From assembly GCF_016595415.1 (NCBI RefSeq), contig NZ_JAENIO010000001.1, positions 146,420 through 210,419 of the forward strand: a stretch of DNA of 64,000 nucleotides, read 5' to 3'. Positions 11,301 to 17,314 of the stretch are shown here, in pieces; the first letter of the stretch is position 1, and each line of letters opens with the position of its first letter. This stretch comes from Roseibacillus ishigakijimensis (GTDB taxonomy: Bacteria; Verrucomicrobiota; Verrucomicrobiia; Verrucomicrobiales; Akkermansiaceae). Position numbers and translations under genes: made by a program. The notes beneath the pieces were generated by a model. It searched no databases. It saw only the letters and a list, made by a program, of their open reading frames with translations, and was not told the DNA's origin.

Positions 11301-12644
11301 GGCCTCGATGTGAGTGCGTTGACCGAAGCGATCGATACCGTCGATGCTAAAATTGCTTACTCTTACTCTCTTCTGGAGCCTTGGAACCCTGCCAACCCAA
11401 ATCCCGATTACGAGCTCGATGCTCCCTGGGGGAATATGCATGCTGTATCCGAGGACTTGGAGGGCGTGATTGGATTAATCAGTTCAGGGACTGGGCAAAG
11501 CTTGGAGTCCAGTAGTCCCACCGCCGAGGATGATCAGGTGGTGCGATATCTTCTCACAGCCAGAAGCGATGCTCCAGACACTGTCTCTGGTATCTTCTTC
11601 CGCCCCGATCTCCATGACTCCGCGATTGCAGAGACAGAATTCGACAACCCCGCGAGCACGAACGAATTGTCCCGCCCCAGCGGTGCCAATCCGTCGGAAG
11701 CCATTAGATTGACACCCTTCACTGCGAATACTGGACGATTGATCATCGATGGCACCACGCCTGAGGTCGACTATGCGACTGCACCCACGGGGTATCAGGC
11801 ACAGGCCTCCATAGGTTCTGTTGATGTCTTCGGGTCCGGCGAGCTTGCGGTGAGGGAAGCAGGTGCACCCATCGTGATCCATTTTCTCACTGCTGACAAT
11901 TTGGCGGGAATTGATGATGAGGATGTCGTGGTTACTGCCACCTCTGGGTCAACGACTTTGACTGCCGATCGGTCTTCCTCCGATTTGGGGATTGATGACG
12001 ACGACCACACCTTCGATTTGGCTGTTCCTAGTGTGGGAGCACCAAGCGGGACCTATTCTGTGAACGTTGAGGTGCGCGATCGTTCCGGCAATGTGGCGAA
12101 TTTTCCTCTGGGAACGTTCACACTCACCGACGAGGTTCATGCCACCGTGCAGTTGGATGGCTTCGAGGGTGCTGCCCGGGAAGTGACCTTCAAGGCTACG
12201 GATTCCTCAGGTGCTGTCTTAGGGACTTGGGAGGATGTTCTGGTGGACTTTACTGCTGATCCGATGGGTGAAGGAAACTTCGGGATGGTGTCTCTTACAA
12301 GCATTCCGGCGGGTACTGTGGCAATCAGTGCAAAGACTGACTGGACTCTGCGCAAGCGCCTTTCGGTTTCACTCACCGATGGCTATGGTTCGATTAGTTT
12401 AACCGCAGCTCATGATAATCCTTCTGATAGTCATGATGGCATGCTGACTGCAGGAGACTTCGATGGTGATAATATCGTGAAGGGCACTGATTATACTCTT
12501 CTTCGGCACGTTTATAACAAAGTGCTCAATGAAGAAGAAAATATTTTCCCTGAGATTGGAGATATCACCGGTGACGGCGTAACCACGAGAAGTGACTACG
12601 ATCAGTTTGTGATCAACTATTTTACTGTCGGCGCTCCCGAATAA
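2379..12644 (+). CDS. Giant secreted parallel beta-helix protein with three internal repeat units and C-terminal dockerin
   Basis: From ATG 2379 the protein has 3421 residues; a GTG at 2343 would add 12. The first 30 residues look like a signal peptide (MKTFLSFLQ, then a hydrophobic stretch to about GILPA). Most of the protein is right-handed beta-helix (pectate lyase/NosD type): recurrent IQxAIDxAxxGDTVxVxPGTY starts followed by runs of short N-rich turns such as ISGNWYG and NNVFEG. Residues about 880-2690 form three related units of roughly 600 residues. Residues about 2700-3340 carry other beta-rich domains. The last 64 residues contain two 12-residue Ca-binding loops, DFDGDNIVKGTD and DITGDGVTTRSD, each followed by a helix, which is the dockerin type I pattern. 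No catalytic residues were recognised, so I do not assign an enzyme activity; adhesin or polysaccharide-binding roles are possible. The next gene is a PEP-CTERM surface protein. Confidence 0.85.
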   Translation: MKTFLSFLQSPRVASPMAGFLMSGILPAEVIRVPLDQTTLPAAISAAGPGDRIELANGTYSLSGTLNINKSLTIVGESESGVIIDASGNGASWGIKVQADDVTLDTFTMRPPLVPGSVGTSGGGGYAIHAQFDAGIPQAHKNLTLANITIRDGNRSSFDVNGYDGVTLTNLTATGNAVGNGIQVSGCTDVIMTGCEVSGNAWGAIAVYVSKPGQLNRPSSNVVFDFTANPDLEGIFYIEDQDGLTNSGIAVDGASHKVVGKGSTTQHLFLNTGDEDDAFALMDAIEARFPTSLAAYDLATGHLIVNPAGEAGVIQAAIDAAEEGDVIALPAGIFTEELVIDKRISLRGALAGKSAGIVTDSLWNDEQNRTILDGGIIVRAAQAGVDGIDIRNGRGYGSRKVGIAVEAERVSIRNVFISDVYVASESNYDGLVTTPSTNHLLFADSTVLSCWRPIYLNPGDGHVVAGNFLEGPSGSGVGIGSDGLSSFSLVSNRITGFTEGWGSSAVGQNVRARNNDLDGNFIAVGQYSGDPIDARENLWDKPTGPDENDVLGSVDAADHYTTASQVTNQPITNSRTGVAYSLIQDAHNAAAPGDTILVGDGTYVEDLLLSKQVSLQGSGPDTCILSGAIGGGQATVRIETSEVSVSGLTITREGNNPTDWNDSSLNLAGIAIQGQGFTGIAVHDNRITGNRTGIDLNNTSGHTIRNNVIDNNHTGTILRNQTDDLLVTENFITNNRTVGILFLDASGGSNSPLQQAQNANFSNNDISGNWYGQVVDRQAGGSLPAPGGNLKNFANNWFGTTNPSFTNSNSGEPGYAVLIPVAYGGSAEAPASSQPDFAGPASANLTIVPLFTDGTDTDIDSGNGWGIYGFQGEATSVGTPVYNVTQDTHHATLERAIAAAVAGDELALSGTFTLSTTVTLDKELVLNGDHDNEGTNALITGTADALFHFGAGSDSSEIKNLDFDATGVTALSFEPNLSGLSITDSTFANLTAPATFPQGVIATVSTNDTSNTNGWMVENGAFVTFTGNTWGSGNTADITLLAPASSSDAIHYGAPYDTPGLFPQEGSLVALAQANDGANIVDQRGIVSLNLTQSRGYTTIQNAIDETDSADTVEVYPGTYVENVVTTVPVTLRQATGTMGVVTIAPATGIGVDLADGIDAATRSILQDVTIQGPGSSGISAGSFVTVANVTSSGFTYGINIREGQDVCLENSRFDQNTSAGLKIPSTVSLTGLKIGGCNFDNNQFGFYADANKSAEPDLGDVLISGSSFSDNSEKGIYLERLSNAVFSGLQIVGNGQGNTAYPGMGIDLNLKWKAYSNITIKDTFFSGNGFDNDPVNYNPQGALGIKARDDGPNYGSKSASIDNLTIINNVFEDNGMGLTLGEPGQDNPTPTTLTIVYNKFLGDQEKSLANHNVSPVEAGLNYWGSATGPAAGTISGAVDIAPFYTSYDSTNWPTENGLEGLDAPVVNLSQTTYHDTIQEGIDAAVPGDTLHLKGTFGPSSTIELDKPLTIDGDGDSDGNKALVIGSFGSPAGYFLHATASSAGSTLKNIAFEKSDKNGTQNLIYVGGDDLTFDALNFDGQYETGDGEVSRAFEVAGGATGLTISHSTFDKLRQPAYINPGAEVAVTNNSTKRSKGWVIGNGAVVTFSGNTWGMENDPEESGVDTRNITSASPLVITDIALLGSNANPADPAEARYYGAPYDTPGLFPQNGSLDALVAANNGASIDDQRGIVALNTTQSLGYTTIQFAIDETIAGDTVEVYPGTYDENVITTVPVTLRKGTGTTGAVIIAPTSGNGVFLADGSDAMTRSILQDVTVQGSGGSTRGIQAGSFATLSHVISTGSRYGVELTGGEDLAIENSSFDNNTSSGLKIPSTVNVTGLTVEGSTFDGNGFGFYADADSGVQPDLDGVVITNSSFSNNTNKGIYTERLSNAVLSGLTISHNLSTGSAGISISVLHKSYANLTIKDSLFSGNTGAALVVKALGAATLSNVTICNNVFEGTNGKGLVIGENGMASPAPSGLLIKDNKFFENTDSSLENHTGTSINADFNFWGSSAGPEGNDLVGDTIGIAPFYTNYDGTNWPTVTGLSGLDAPVVNVTAMPDPTYHDTIQEGIDSATDDDVLHLKGTFNPTSTIVLNKKLTLDGDGDTTGTKARIVANSSAPASNVMRVPAASGDGSLIQNIEFELADDISKNLITIQGSDLIFTNLDFSGQWLFPSNRVSRAFEVSGGVSGLTISESTFDKLRQPAYLNPGAEVTVINNSTKRTKGWVVDNGAVVTFSGNSWGLESDPALGDADTRNITDTSSIPFTVTDIALLGHNSDPSVPRYYGAPYDTEGELPEESLTALSDLNNGALIDDQREIRVINLTETDNNLRGSTGIQFAIGRAGDNHELLVAPGTYEEFVTIDKSGLKLTSAEGKGMTTISPPAGHPGTALGTVLVTPNTDGVQLGDLDAGFTIVGFDGASSGIESAAVYFQGAHAGATVTGNCLVADGDSAFLTEYNFINSDFILSHNEFTGTTFTGGSPGGSYGDSQWTTANYPRILVAVNGPLATNVSFTNNEITGIAGNGTDHGASLVMFYDSIAGLTVRENNFGGITAGGAGTASPRSSLVLHGTGVEVENNVFSATAPIAFRTLSAVDSLKDNSFIGNNAFYTVANDFAGELDASENHWNSENGPTDEMNKLYGDVIFSPWFAASNGLPAPDLELSDLRSTLANDNIDDMEIDSPVVVSGSFHIAKGQTITVTPEGSLTVPSLTSAAGDGALEGGKLIVDRGSLTIGDPSGTSILNGSFIVFNSFGSMDITDDTTITSTGFGLTWVSDIHVAAGKTVTVEGLLSWDGCVIDSQTPTSPFNLIVADGGRLVLARSEVSDAAVTIDTGGEADIYDNLILAGSTITGSPGSDAHVYHNIIPNDLAPFPAVLMGDLTTAESGWSNVSDRIDTRNNLTLEFQQPDDVTRTLEMNAVTGLYDLYLQPGDGFKVGLDVSALTEAIDTVDAKIAYSYSLLEPWNPANPNPDYELDAPWGNMHAVSEDLEGVIGLISSGTGQSLESSSPTAEDDQVVRYLLTARSDAPDTVSGIFFRPDLHDSAIAETEFDNPASTNELSRPSGANPSEAIRLTPFTANTGRLIIDGTTPEVDYATAPTGYQAQASIGSVDVFGSGELAVREAGAPIVIHFLTADNLAGIDDEDVVVTATSGSTTLTADRSSSDLGIDDDDHTFDLAVPSVGAPSGTYSVNVEVRDRSGNVANFPLGTFTLTDEVHATVQLDGFEGAAREVTFKATDSSGAVLGTWEDVLVDFTADPMGEGNFGMVSLTSIPAGTVAISAKTDWTLRKRLSVSLTDGYGSISLTAAHDNPSDSHDGMLTAGDFDGDNIVKGTDYTLLRHVYNKVLNEEENIFPEIGDITGDGVTTRSDYDQFVINYFTVGAPE
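5016..10470 (+). repeat. Three tandem in-gene repeat units of about 1.75-1.9 kb
   Basis: Unit 1 starts near 5016, unit 2 near 6771 and unit 3 near 8652, marked by PVYNVTQ, PVVNLSQ and PVVNVTA; the third ends near 10470. Each unit carries in order a HDTIQEGID-type helix start, STFDKLRQPAYxNPGAEV (units 2 and 3), a YYGAPYDT segment and a DQR(G/E)I segment. Units 1 and 2 then have GYTTIQxAIDET and VEVYPGTY; unit 3 has a diverged equivalent. Units 2 and 3 are the most alike, also at DNA level. The end of unit 3 is approximate. Confidence 0.8.
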
Positions 12645-12695
12645 GCACATCAATCTTCTTTTAAAAACTGTTTGTGGTTCAAATAATAATATTCT

Positions 12696-13412
12696 ATGAA
12701 AAGCTCATTCATTTTCTCTGCCTTCATCCTGGCGTCAGCCAACTCGACCGCTTTCGGGGCTTCACCCCTGTGGGACGGCGATGCGACGGCAACTCAACAA
12801 CATTATCTCTTTACGAATAATGATGATACTGGATTGAGTCCCGATTCCGCCAGCAATCCTTACGGGACCGCGATGGTCGATGTCTTTCACCCGAATCCGT
12901 TTGCATCCCATTGGCAAGATCCGGGGGTTGATAGCGATTACTCGGGCCCTCCTTCGACGGCAGATGGGACTTGGGGAATCGGCCCGGATGGGGAGATCTC
13001 CGCCAGCGTCCCCTTCACGAACGAAAGCATTGGGACAGGAGAGACTTTCGTGGTCGAATTCTACATCTCGACTATCTGTTATATCGATGACTTGGCAGCC
13101 TTTCCCTATTTGGAAATCGTTGACTATTCTGTGATTGGTTTGTCCGAGAGCACGACTCACGTTGAAGACGATGACTCTCTTGCGGGTGGAGACTGGAACG
13201 AGAGAGTATGGACGGGTAGGATTGAAGGGGTTACCACCGACATTCTCACTTTCAAATTGGCCACGCCTGATAGCGACGGGTCTTCTCCCCGATTTGATTA
13301 CTTCGTCGATGATCTGGAGATATTCACTAATTTTACGGTTGTTCCGGAGCCATCTTCCTTTTTCCTCCTAGCGGGGTCAGGGATGATTCTGTTTCTGCGT
13401 AGATTGCGCTGA
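12696..13412 (+). CDS. PEP-CTERM sorting domain surface protein
   Basis: A 238-residue exported protein. The N-terminus (MKSSFIFSAFILASANSTAF) is a signal peptide with likely cleavage after FGA. The mature part is a beta-rich domain without a recognised family. The C-terminus is a textbook PEP-CTERM tripartite signal: VPEPSS, a hydrophobic stretch, and the basic end RRLR. Proteins with this tail are processed by an exosortase and often glycosylated and displayed in the outer envelope or exopolysaccharide. No exosortase is in this window. It starts 51 bases after the giant beta-helix gene on the same strand, so the two may be co-expressed surface components. Confidence 0.85.
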   Translation: MKSSFIFSAFILASANSTAFGASPLWDGDATATQQHYLFTNNDDTGLSPDSASNPYGTAMVDVFHPNPFASHWQDPGVDSDYSGPPSTADGTWGIGPDGEISASVPFTNESIGTGETFVVEFYISTICYIDDLAAFPYLEIVDYSVIGLSESTTHVEDDDSLAGGDWNERVWTGRIEGVTTDILTFKLATPDSDGSSPRFDYFVDDLEIFTNFTVVPEPSSFFLLAGSGMILFLRRLR

Positions 13413-13432
13413 TCCCGATTAGAAATCCTCTG

Positions 13433-14743
13433 GTGAAAGGGAGAATCTGCACGCGATTCGGCGACCGGACAGTAGCGGGCGTTCATAGCTTCTTGCTTTC
13501 TATCCGGTCCCGATGCGCGTGCTCCTATCCAAGAGCGACTCGAGTCTTTCTGGTGACGGGCTTCATGCTGACCTCGGGAAAACTATTTCCGGTCGAGGCT
13601 GAGTTCGTCACCACCCGGGGATCATTCACGGTTGATCTTCACCTGTCAGAGGCGCCCTTGGCGGTTGCTCATTTTGTAGACTTGGCGGAAGGGGAAAGGC
13701 TGTGGATCGATACTTCTTTGGCAATTCCTCGCCGGTTTCCCTATTACAATAACAGAAGGGTTACCGTTGTAGAAGGTAGTGCGGGTGACCGTCTTGGGAT
13801 TATCGGAGGAGCTGATCTGATGGGCGATCGGGAATTGGGCTATGTCATTCCTGATGATTACGGGGAGAGGGCCGCTGAATGTGCTTATTCCCTGGTGATG
13901 GAAAGCAATGGGCCGAACGCCAATGCGGGCCGCGTTGCGATTCTTGGCGGAATCGTTCGGACGGAGGAGAGGAGTCACCGTCTTCTCCTCGGACGTATTA
14001 TAGCGCAAGATGACCGGGAAGTGATCGATCAGATTCTTTCCGCCGATAATGAAGAGGTTCTGGTGAAAGAGGTTCTGATTACTCAGAATGAGAGCGAGCG
14101 AACCCGGATGAAGGAGATGCTGACGGGTTTACCGCGAGTCGAATTTCCCGTGCTGCACCCTCGAGTCGCGGTAGAGCAAATCGTCTTTTCTTCTCCGCAG
14201 CCCTCCTTTTCCGTTTTTTGGTCGGCTCAAAGTGATAACTTAACGATTTGGCGTCGCGCGCACCGGCACTACCAAGCGGGAAACTTGGATTTTTCTTCTT
14301 TTCCGCCCCTGGTTGCCAACGGGCCACAGATGTTTCTGCGTTCCGCCCTCGTGATCTACCCGGAGTCGGTTGCCCCCTTGGCAATTTCCACTTTGTCCGA
14401 ACAGATATTGACGGTTACCAGTGAAGATTTGGGACAGATTCGCTATCATTTCGATGGAAGCGGCGAGTCCGGAGATTACGAAGTCTTCGTCTCGCCAGAT
14501 GAACCTCCGGTTTTTGTCGGAGAATTCTCTCTCGGTGCTGAAGAGCGCTACGCCACTCCCTATTCCCTCACCTTGACGATATTGGCTCCCGGGCTGGGGG
14601 GCTCGGCCCGGCAGAAAATATCCTTGGGCTGGGATGAGAGGCAGAGTGGGATTCTCCGAGGGCGTCACCGCACCGAGTTGTTCGGTGATGCCGGGCAGCT
14701 CTTCTTCGCGGACTGGGGTGGAGCGGAGCTGGCTCCTAATTGA
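13433..14743 (+). CDS. Degenerate cyclophilin-like exported protein
   Basis: Up to 436 residues. Residues about 57-190 resemble a cyclophilin-type peptidyl-prolyl isomerase: FVTTRGSFTVDLHLSEAP then HFVDLAEG, a GIIGGADLMG segment where cyclophilins have their QGGD region, GYVIPDDYGE, and a MESNGPNANAGRVAI segment matching the usual MANSGPNTNGSQFF region. The active-site FHRV motif is not preserved (the position reads NNRRVTVV), so catalysis is doubtful. Residues about 260-436 form an extra region of unknown function. The start is uncertain: GTG 13433 gives a long polar Arg-rich leader before a hydrophobic stretch (RVFLVTGFMLTSG) that looks like a signal peptide, so TTG 13493 or another internal start may be real. 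Its 3' end overlaps the opposite-strand SEC-C gene by 8 bases. Confidence 0.6.
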   Translation: MKGRICTRFGDRTVAGVHSFLLSIRSRCACSYPRATRVFLVTGFMLTSGKLFPVEAEFVTTRGSFTVDLHLSEAPLAVAHFVDLAEGERLWIDTSLAIPRRFPYYNNRRVTVVEGSAGDRLGIIGGADLMGDRELGYVIPDDYGERAAECAYSLVMESNGPNANAGRVAILGGIVRTEERSHRLLLGRIIAQDDREVIDQILSADNEEVLVKEVLITQNESERTRMKEMLTGLPRVEFPVLHPRVAVEQIVFSSPQPSFSVFWSAQSDNLTIWRRAHRHYQAGNLDFSSFPPLVANGPQMFLRSALVIYPESVAPLAISTLSEQILTVTSEDLGQIRYHFDGSGESGDYEVFVSPDEPPVFVGEFSLGAEERYATPYSLTLTILAPGLGGSARQKISLGWDERQSGILRGRHRTELFGDAGQLFFADWGGAELAPN

Positions 14744-16160
14744 GGCAGCACTTCTTGTATTTCTTTCCGCTGCCGCAGGGGCAAGGGTCGTTGCGGTTGA
14801 TCTTCGCCTTCTTCTCGGGCTGGGGTGTGGCGGGGGTTGGCTCGGGAAAAATATCTTCCGCTGATTCATACAGGCTCAGTCCGTCGAAGCCTCCCTCGCC
14901 AGTGGCGAAGGTTCCGCTGGCGAGCAGGTGGTCCATGAGGCGGAACATGGGGTTGTCGTCCCTATCCTCGAGGAGGCGGATCCCTTCTTCTTCTGCTTCC
15001 AAGATTTCGAAGATCAGTTCATTGATGAAGGCGTATTCCTCTTTTTCGGGATTCTCGACAAAGACGTCGTAGCCACGTCCGAAGCCGTCCGTCCAGTTGG
15101 AGAAGTAGGGGGCCTCGGGGTCCATGGAGTCCTCGGCGTCGGGCCAGGGAAAGACGAGGGGGAGATAGCTGTCGTCGCGCAGGCCTTGTTTGACGGTCTC
15201 GTAGTGGGTCTTGAGGAGTTGGCGCCAGAGCTTGGCTTCCTTTTTGTCACGAAAGTCGGGGATGGCTATCTCATCCCCGTTTCCGAGACTCCAGACGGCG
15301 GCTTCGATCTGGCGGAAGGGGGGGTCATCGGGGCTCATGGCAGCGGCCAGCAGAAAGCCGTCCAGCTCGTCGATGCCGCTGAGGCTTTGCGAGGTCGCGT
15401 GGAGGCTGAGCAAGTATTGCATCTGGGCGTGGGGATTGCTGTCCGCCGGAAATTCGCCGAGGAAATCGAGGCGTTCCTGCAGGGCCAGTTCGTTCTCCAG
15501 TTGGAAAAAGTTCGGCCGGGCAGTTTCACGTTTTTCCCGCAGGCCGAGGGCAATCTGAACCTCTTCCCAATCGCCGTTCAGGCTGACGTCGACGCGATTG
15601 TTGGCAAAGGCTTCTTCGATTTGCCCGGCCATCTGCTTGGCCTTCAGCTCGATAAAGGCCGAGATGAGGCAGGAGCGCGTCTGGCGGTCGAGAGATTCCT
15701 TTTGGAAGAGAGGGAGGAGCTGCTCGGTAGCGGAGATCCGTTCTTCTTCGTTGCTGGGAAGGGCGGTGATGGCATCGATGAGGGAGGAATTGACGAGAAT
15801 GTCGTCGCCGATGAGTTCCCGCAAGACGGGCAGGATGTCCATGCCGAGGGGGGCTAACAAATGAGGGAAATCGTTGGGATACCAGTCATCATCAATGGCA
15901 CTGGTCGCGTGGAGCAGGGTGATGAATTCGGCCAGATTCTCGCGACGAGCCTGGGTAGCCAGCGCGCGCCAGGCGTGGATGGAGACTGCGGATTCCTCGT
16001 CATCTTGCTCAGGGGCCAGGTGGTATTCGTCGATGAGATCGAGCAGGGTTTCTTCGTCGGCCTCGGTGAATCCCAGGGCGGCGTAGTCCGGCCAGTCCTT
16101 GCGCTTGAGGGTGGGCTCCGGGAGGCCGGCCAGCTTGCTGTAGATCTCGTCCGCAGTCAT
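14736..16160 (-). CDS. UPF0149/YecA-like protein with C-terminal SEC-C zinc motif
   Basis: A 474-residue soluble protein. The middle (about residues 265-400) has the YecA/UPF0149 signature LDGFLLAAAMSPDDPP and a long acidic helical region. The last 20 residues are a SEC-C motif, DPCPCGSGKKYKKCC, which binds zinc through the CxC(x8)CC cysteines. SEC-C tails occur on SecA and on many proteins thought to contact ribosomes or the protein export machinery. The N-terminal half (about 1-230) is helical and reminiscent of HEAT-like repeats, and I do not recognise it further. It is transcribed divergently from deoC. Exact function unknown. Confidence 0.75.
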   Translation of the reverse strand: MTADEIYSKLAGLPEPTLKRKDWPDYAALGFTEADEETLLDLIDEYHLAPEQDDEESAVSIHAWRALATQARRENLAEFITLLHATSAIDDDWYPNDFPHLLAPLGMDILPVLRELIGDDILVNSSLIDAITALPSNEEERISATEQLLPLFQKESLDRQTRSCLISAFIELKAKQMAGQIEEAFANNRVDVSLNGDWEEVQIALGLREKRETARPNFFQLENELALQERLDFLGEFPADSNPHAQMQYLLSLHATSQSLSGIDELDGFLLAAAMSPDDPPFRQIEAAVWSLGNGDEIAIPDFRDKKEAKLWRQLLKTHYETVKQGLRDDSYLPLVFPWPDAEDSMDPEAPYFSNWTDGFGRGYDVFVENPEKEEYAFINELIFEILEAEEEGIRLLEDRDDNPMFRLMDHLLASGTFATGEGGFDGLSLYESAEDIFPEPTPATPQPEKKAKINRNDPCPCGSGKKYKKCCLN

Positions 16161-16270
16161 GCGGGTGACTTTAGGCGGGGAAGGGTAGGGAGGAAAAGGG
16201 GATTCCCGGGGGGAGGGGAGCTTTTTCTCGCGGGACAGGCTTTCCTCTTTCGGACTTGTCCTGAATCGCC

Positions 16271-16283
16271 TATCGTGCCCCGG
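16271..16283 (+). promoter_or_regulatory. Candidate -10 box immediately before the deoC GTG start
   Basis: TATCGT (16271-16276) lies six bases before GTG 16283. A transcript starting about seven bases after this box would begin at the start codon, making the message leaderless. The same CCTA(T/C)CGTGCC string occurs at the promoter at 20841-20870. No good -35 box is visible, so this is tentative. Confidence 0.3.
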
Positions 16284-17197
16284 TGAGCAAAGCGGAGATC
16301 ACTTTTCCCGACCGGCGGCTGAGCCCGGCAATCGATCAAGTGGGGGTCGAGGAGCGGGCGGCCCGCTTTTGCACGCGAAGCATTAAGAAGGAGAGCAAGC
16401 TATCAGCCCTGCGCTTGGCGGTTTCCTTACTCGATGTCACGACCTTGGAAGGGGCTGATTCAGTGGGGAAGGTGCGCCAGATGTGTGCCAAGGCCCGCCA
16501 TCCCTTGCCGGGGGACGCCTCGGTAGGCCCGGCGGCGGCGGTCTGTGTGTATCCGCGCATGGTCCGGATTGCCGCCGAAGCGGTGGCTGGCAGCGGGGTG
16601 AAGGTCGCCAGTGTGGCCACGGCCTTTCCCAGTGGGCAAATGCGCCTCGCCGAGCGCCTGGACGAGATCCGCTACGCGGTGGGGGAGGGCGCGGATGAGA
16701 TCGACATGGTCATCTCGCGCGGGCAATTTCTGCAGGGGGAGTATCGCGCCATTTTTGACGAGATTGCCGCTTGTAAGGAGGCGTGTGGCGAAGCCCACCT
16801 CAAGGTCATCCTCGAGACTGGGGAGTTGGCGACTTACGATGCCGTTCGTTGGGCCAGTGACTTGGCGATGGCGGCGGGGGCCGATTTTATCAAAACCTCC
16901 ACGGGCAAGGTCAGCCCGGCGGCCACCCTGCCGGTGACCCTCGTGATGCTGCAGGCCATTGACGACTTCTACCACCGCACTGGCCGCATGGTGGGGATGA
17001 AGCCGGCGGGCGGAATTTCCAATGCCAAGCTCGCCTTGCAGTATCTCGTCATGGTGCGCGAGGTCCTGGGTCCCCGCTGGCTCACCAACGAATGGTTCCG
17101 CTTCGGGGCCAGCTCCCTGACCAACGACTTGCTGATGCAAATTCGCAAGCAGGAGACGGGGCGCTATCAAGCGCCGCAGTATTTCTCGAAAGATTGA
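16283..17197 (+). CDS. deoC: Deoxyribose-phosphate aldolase
   Basis: This 304-residue class I aldolase cleaves 2-deoxyribose 5-phosphate to glyceraldehyde 3-phosphate and acetaldehyde in deoxynucleoside catabolism. The Schiff-base lysine is in DFIKTSTGK (Lys204), and the second conserved lysine is in MVGMKPAGGI. Other family blocks are SLLDVTTLEG near the start, VASVATAFPSG and DEIDMVISRG. It is longer than the E. coli enzyme (259 residues), as is usual for the DeoC type found with an adjacent aldehyde dehydrogenase. The start is a GTG without a clear ribosome-binding site. The aldehyde dehydrogenase 117 bases downstream would remove the acetaldehyde. Confidence 0.93.
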   Translation: MSKAEITFPDRRLSPAIDQVGVEERAARFCTRSIKKESKLSALRLAVSLLDVTTLEGADSVGKVRQMCAKARHPLPGDASVGPAAAVCVYPRMVRIAAEAVAGSGVKVASVATAFPSGQMRLAERLDEIRYAVGEGADEIDMVISRGQFLQGEYRAIFDEIAACKEACGEAHLKVILETGELATYDAVRWASDLAMAAGADFIKTSTGKVSPAATLPVTLVMLQAIDDFYHRTGRMVGMKPAGGISNAKLALQYLVMVREVLGPRWLTNEWFRFGASSLTNDLLMQIRKQETGRYQAPQYFSKD

Positions 17198-17314
17198 CCG
17201 GGCGAGCCGACCATTCGGAAAAATCGAAATTTCAAAAACTCAAAAATCCAAGTCCCTCTTCCCTGCGCGACTTTTCGCCTTGGCGGTTCACCTTTTTACC
17301 CTCCCTATTTTTTC

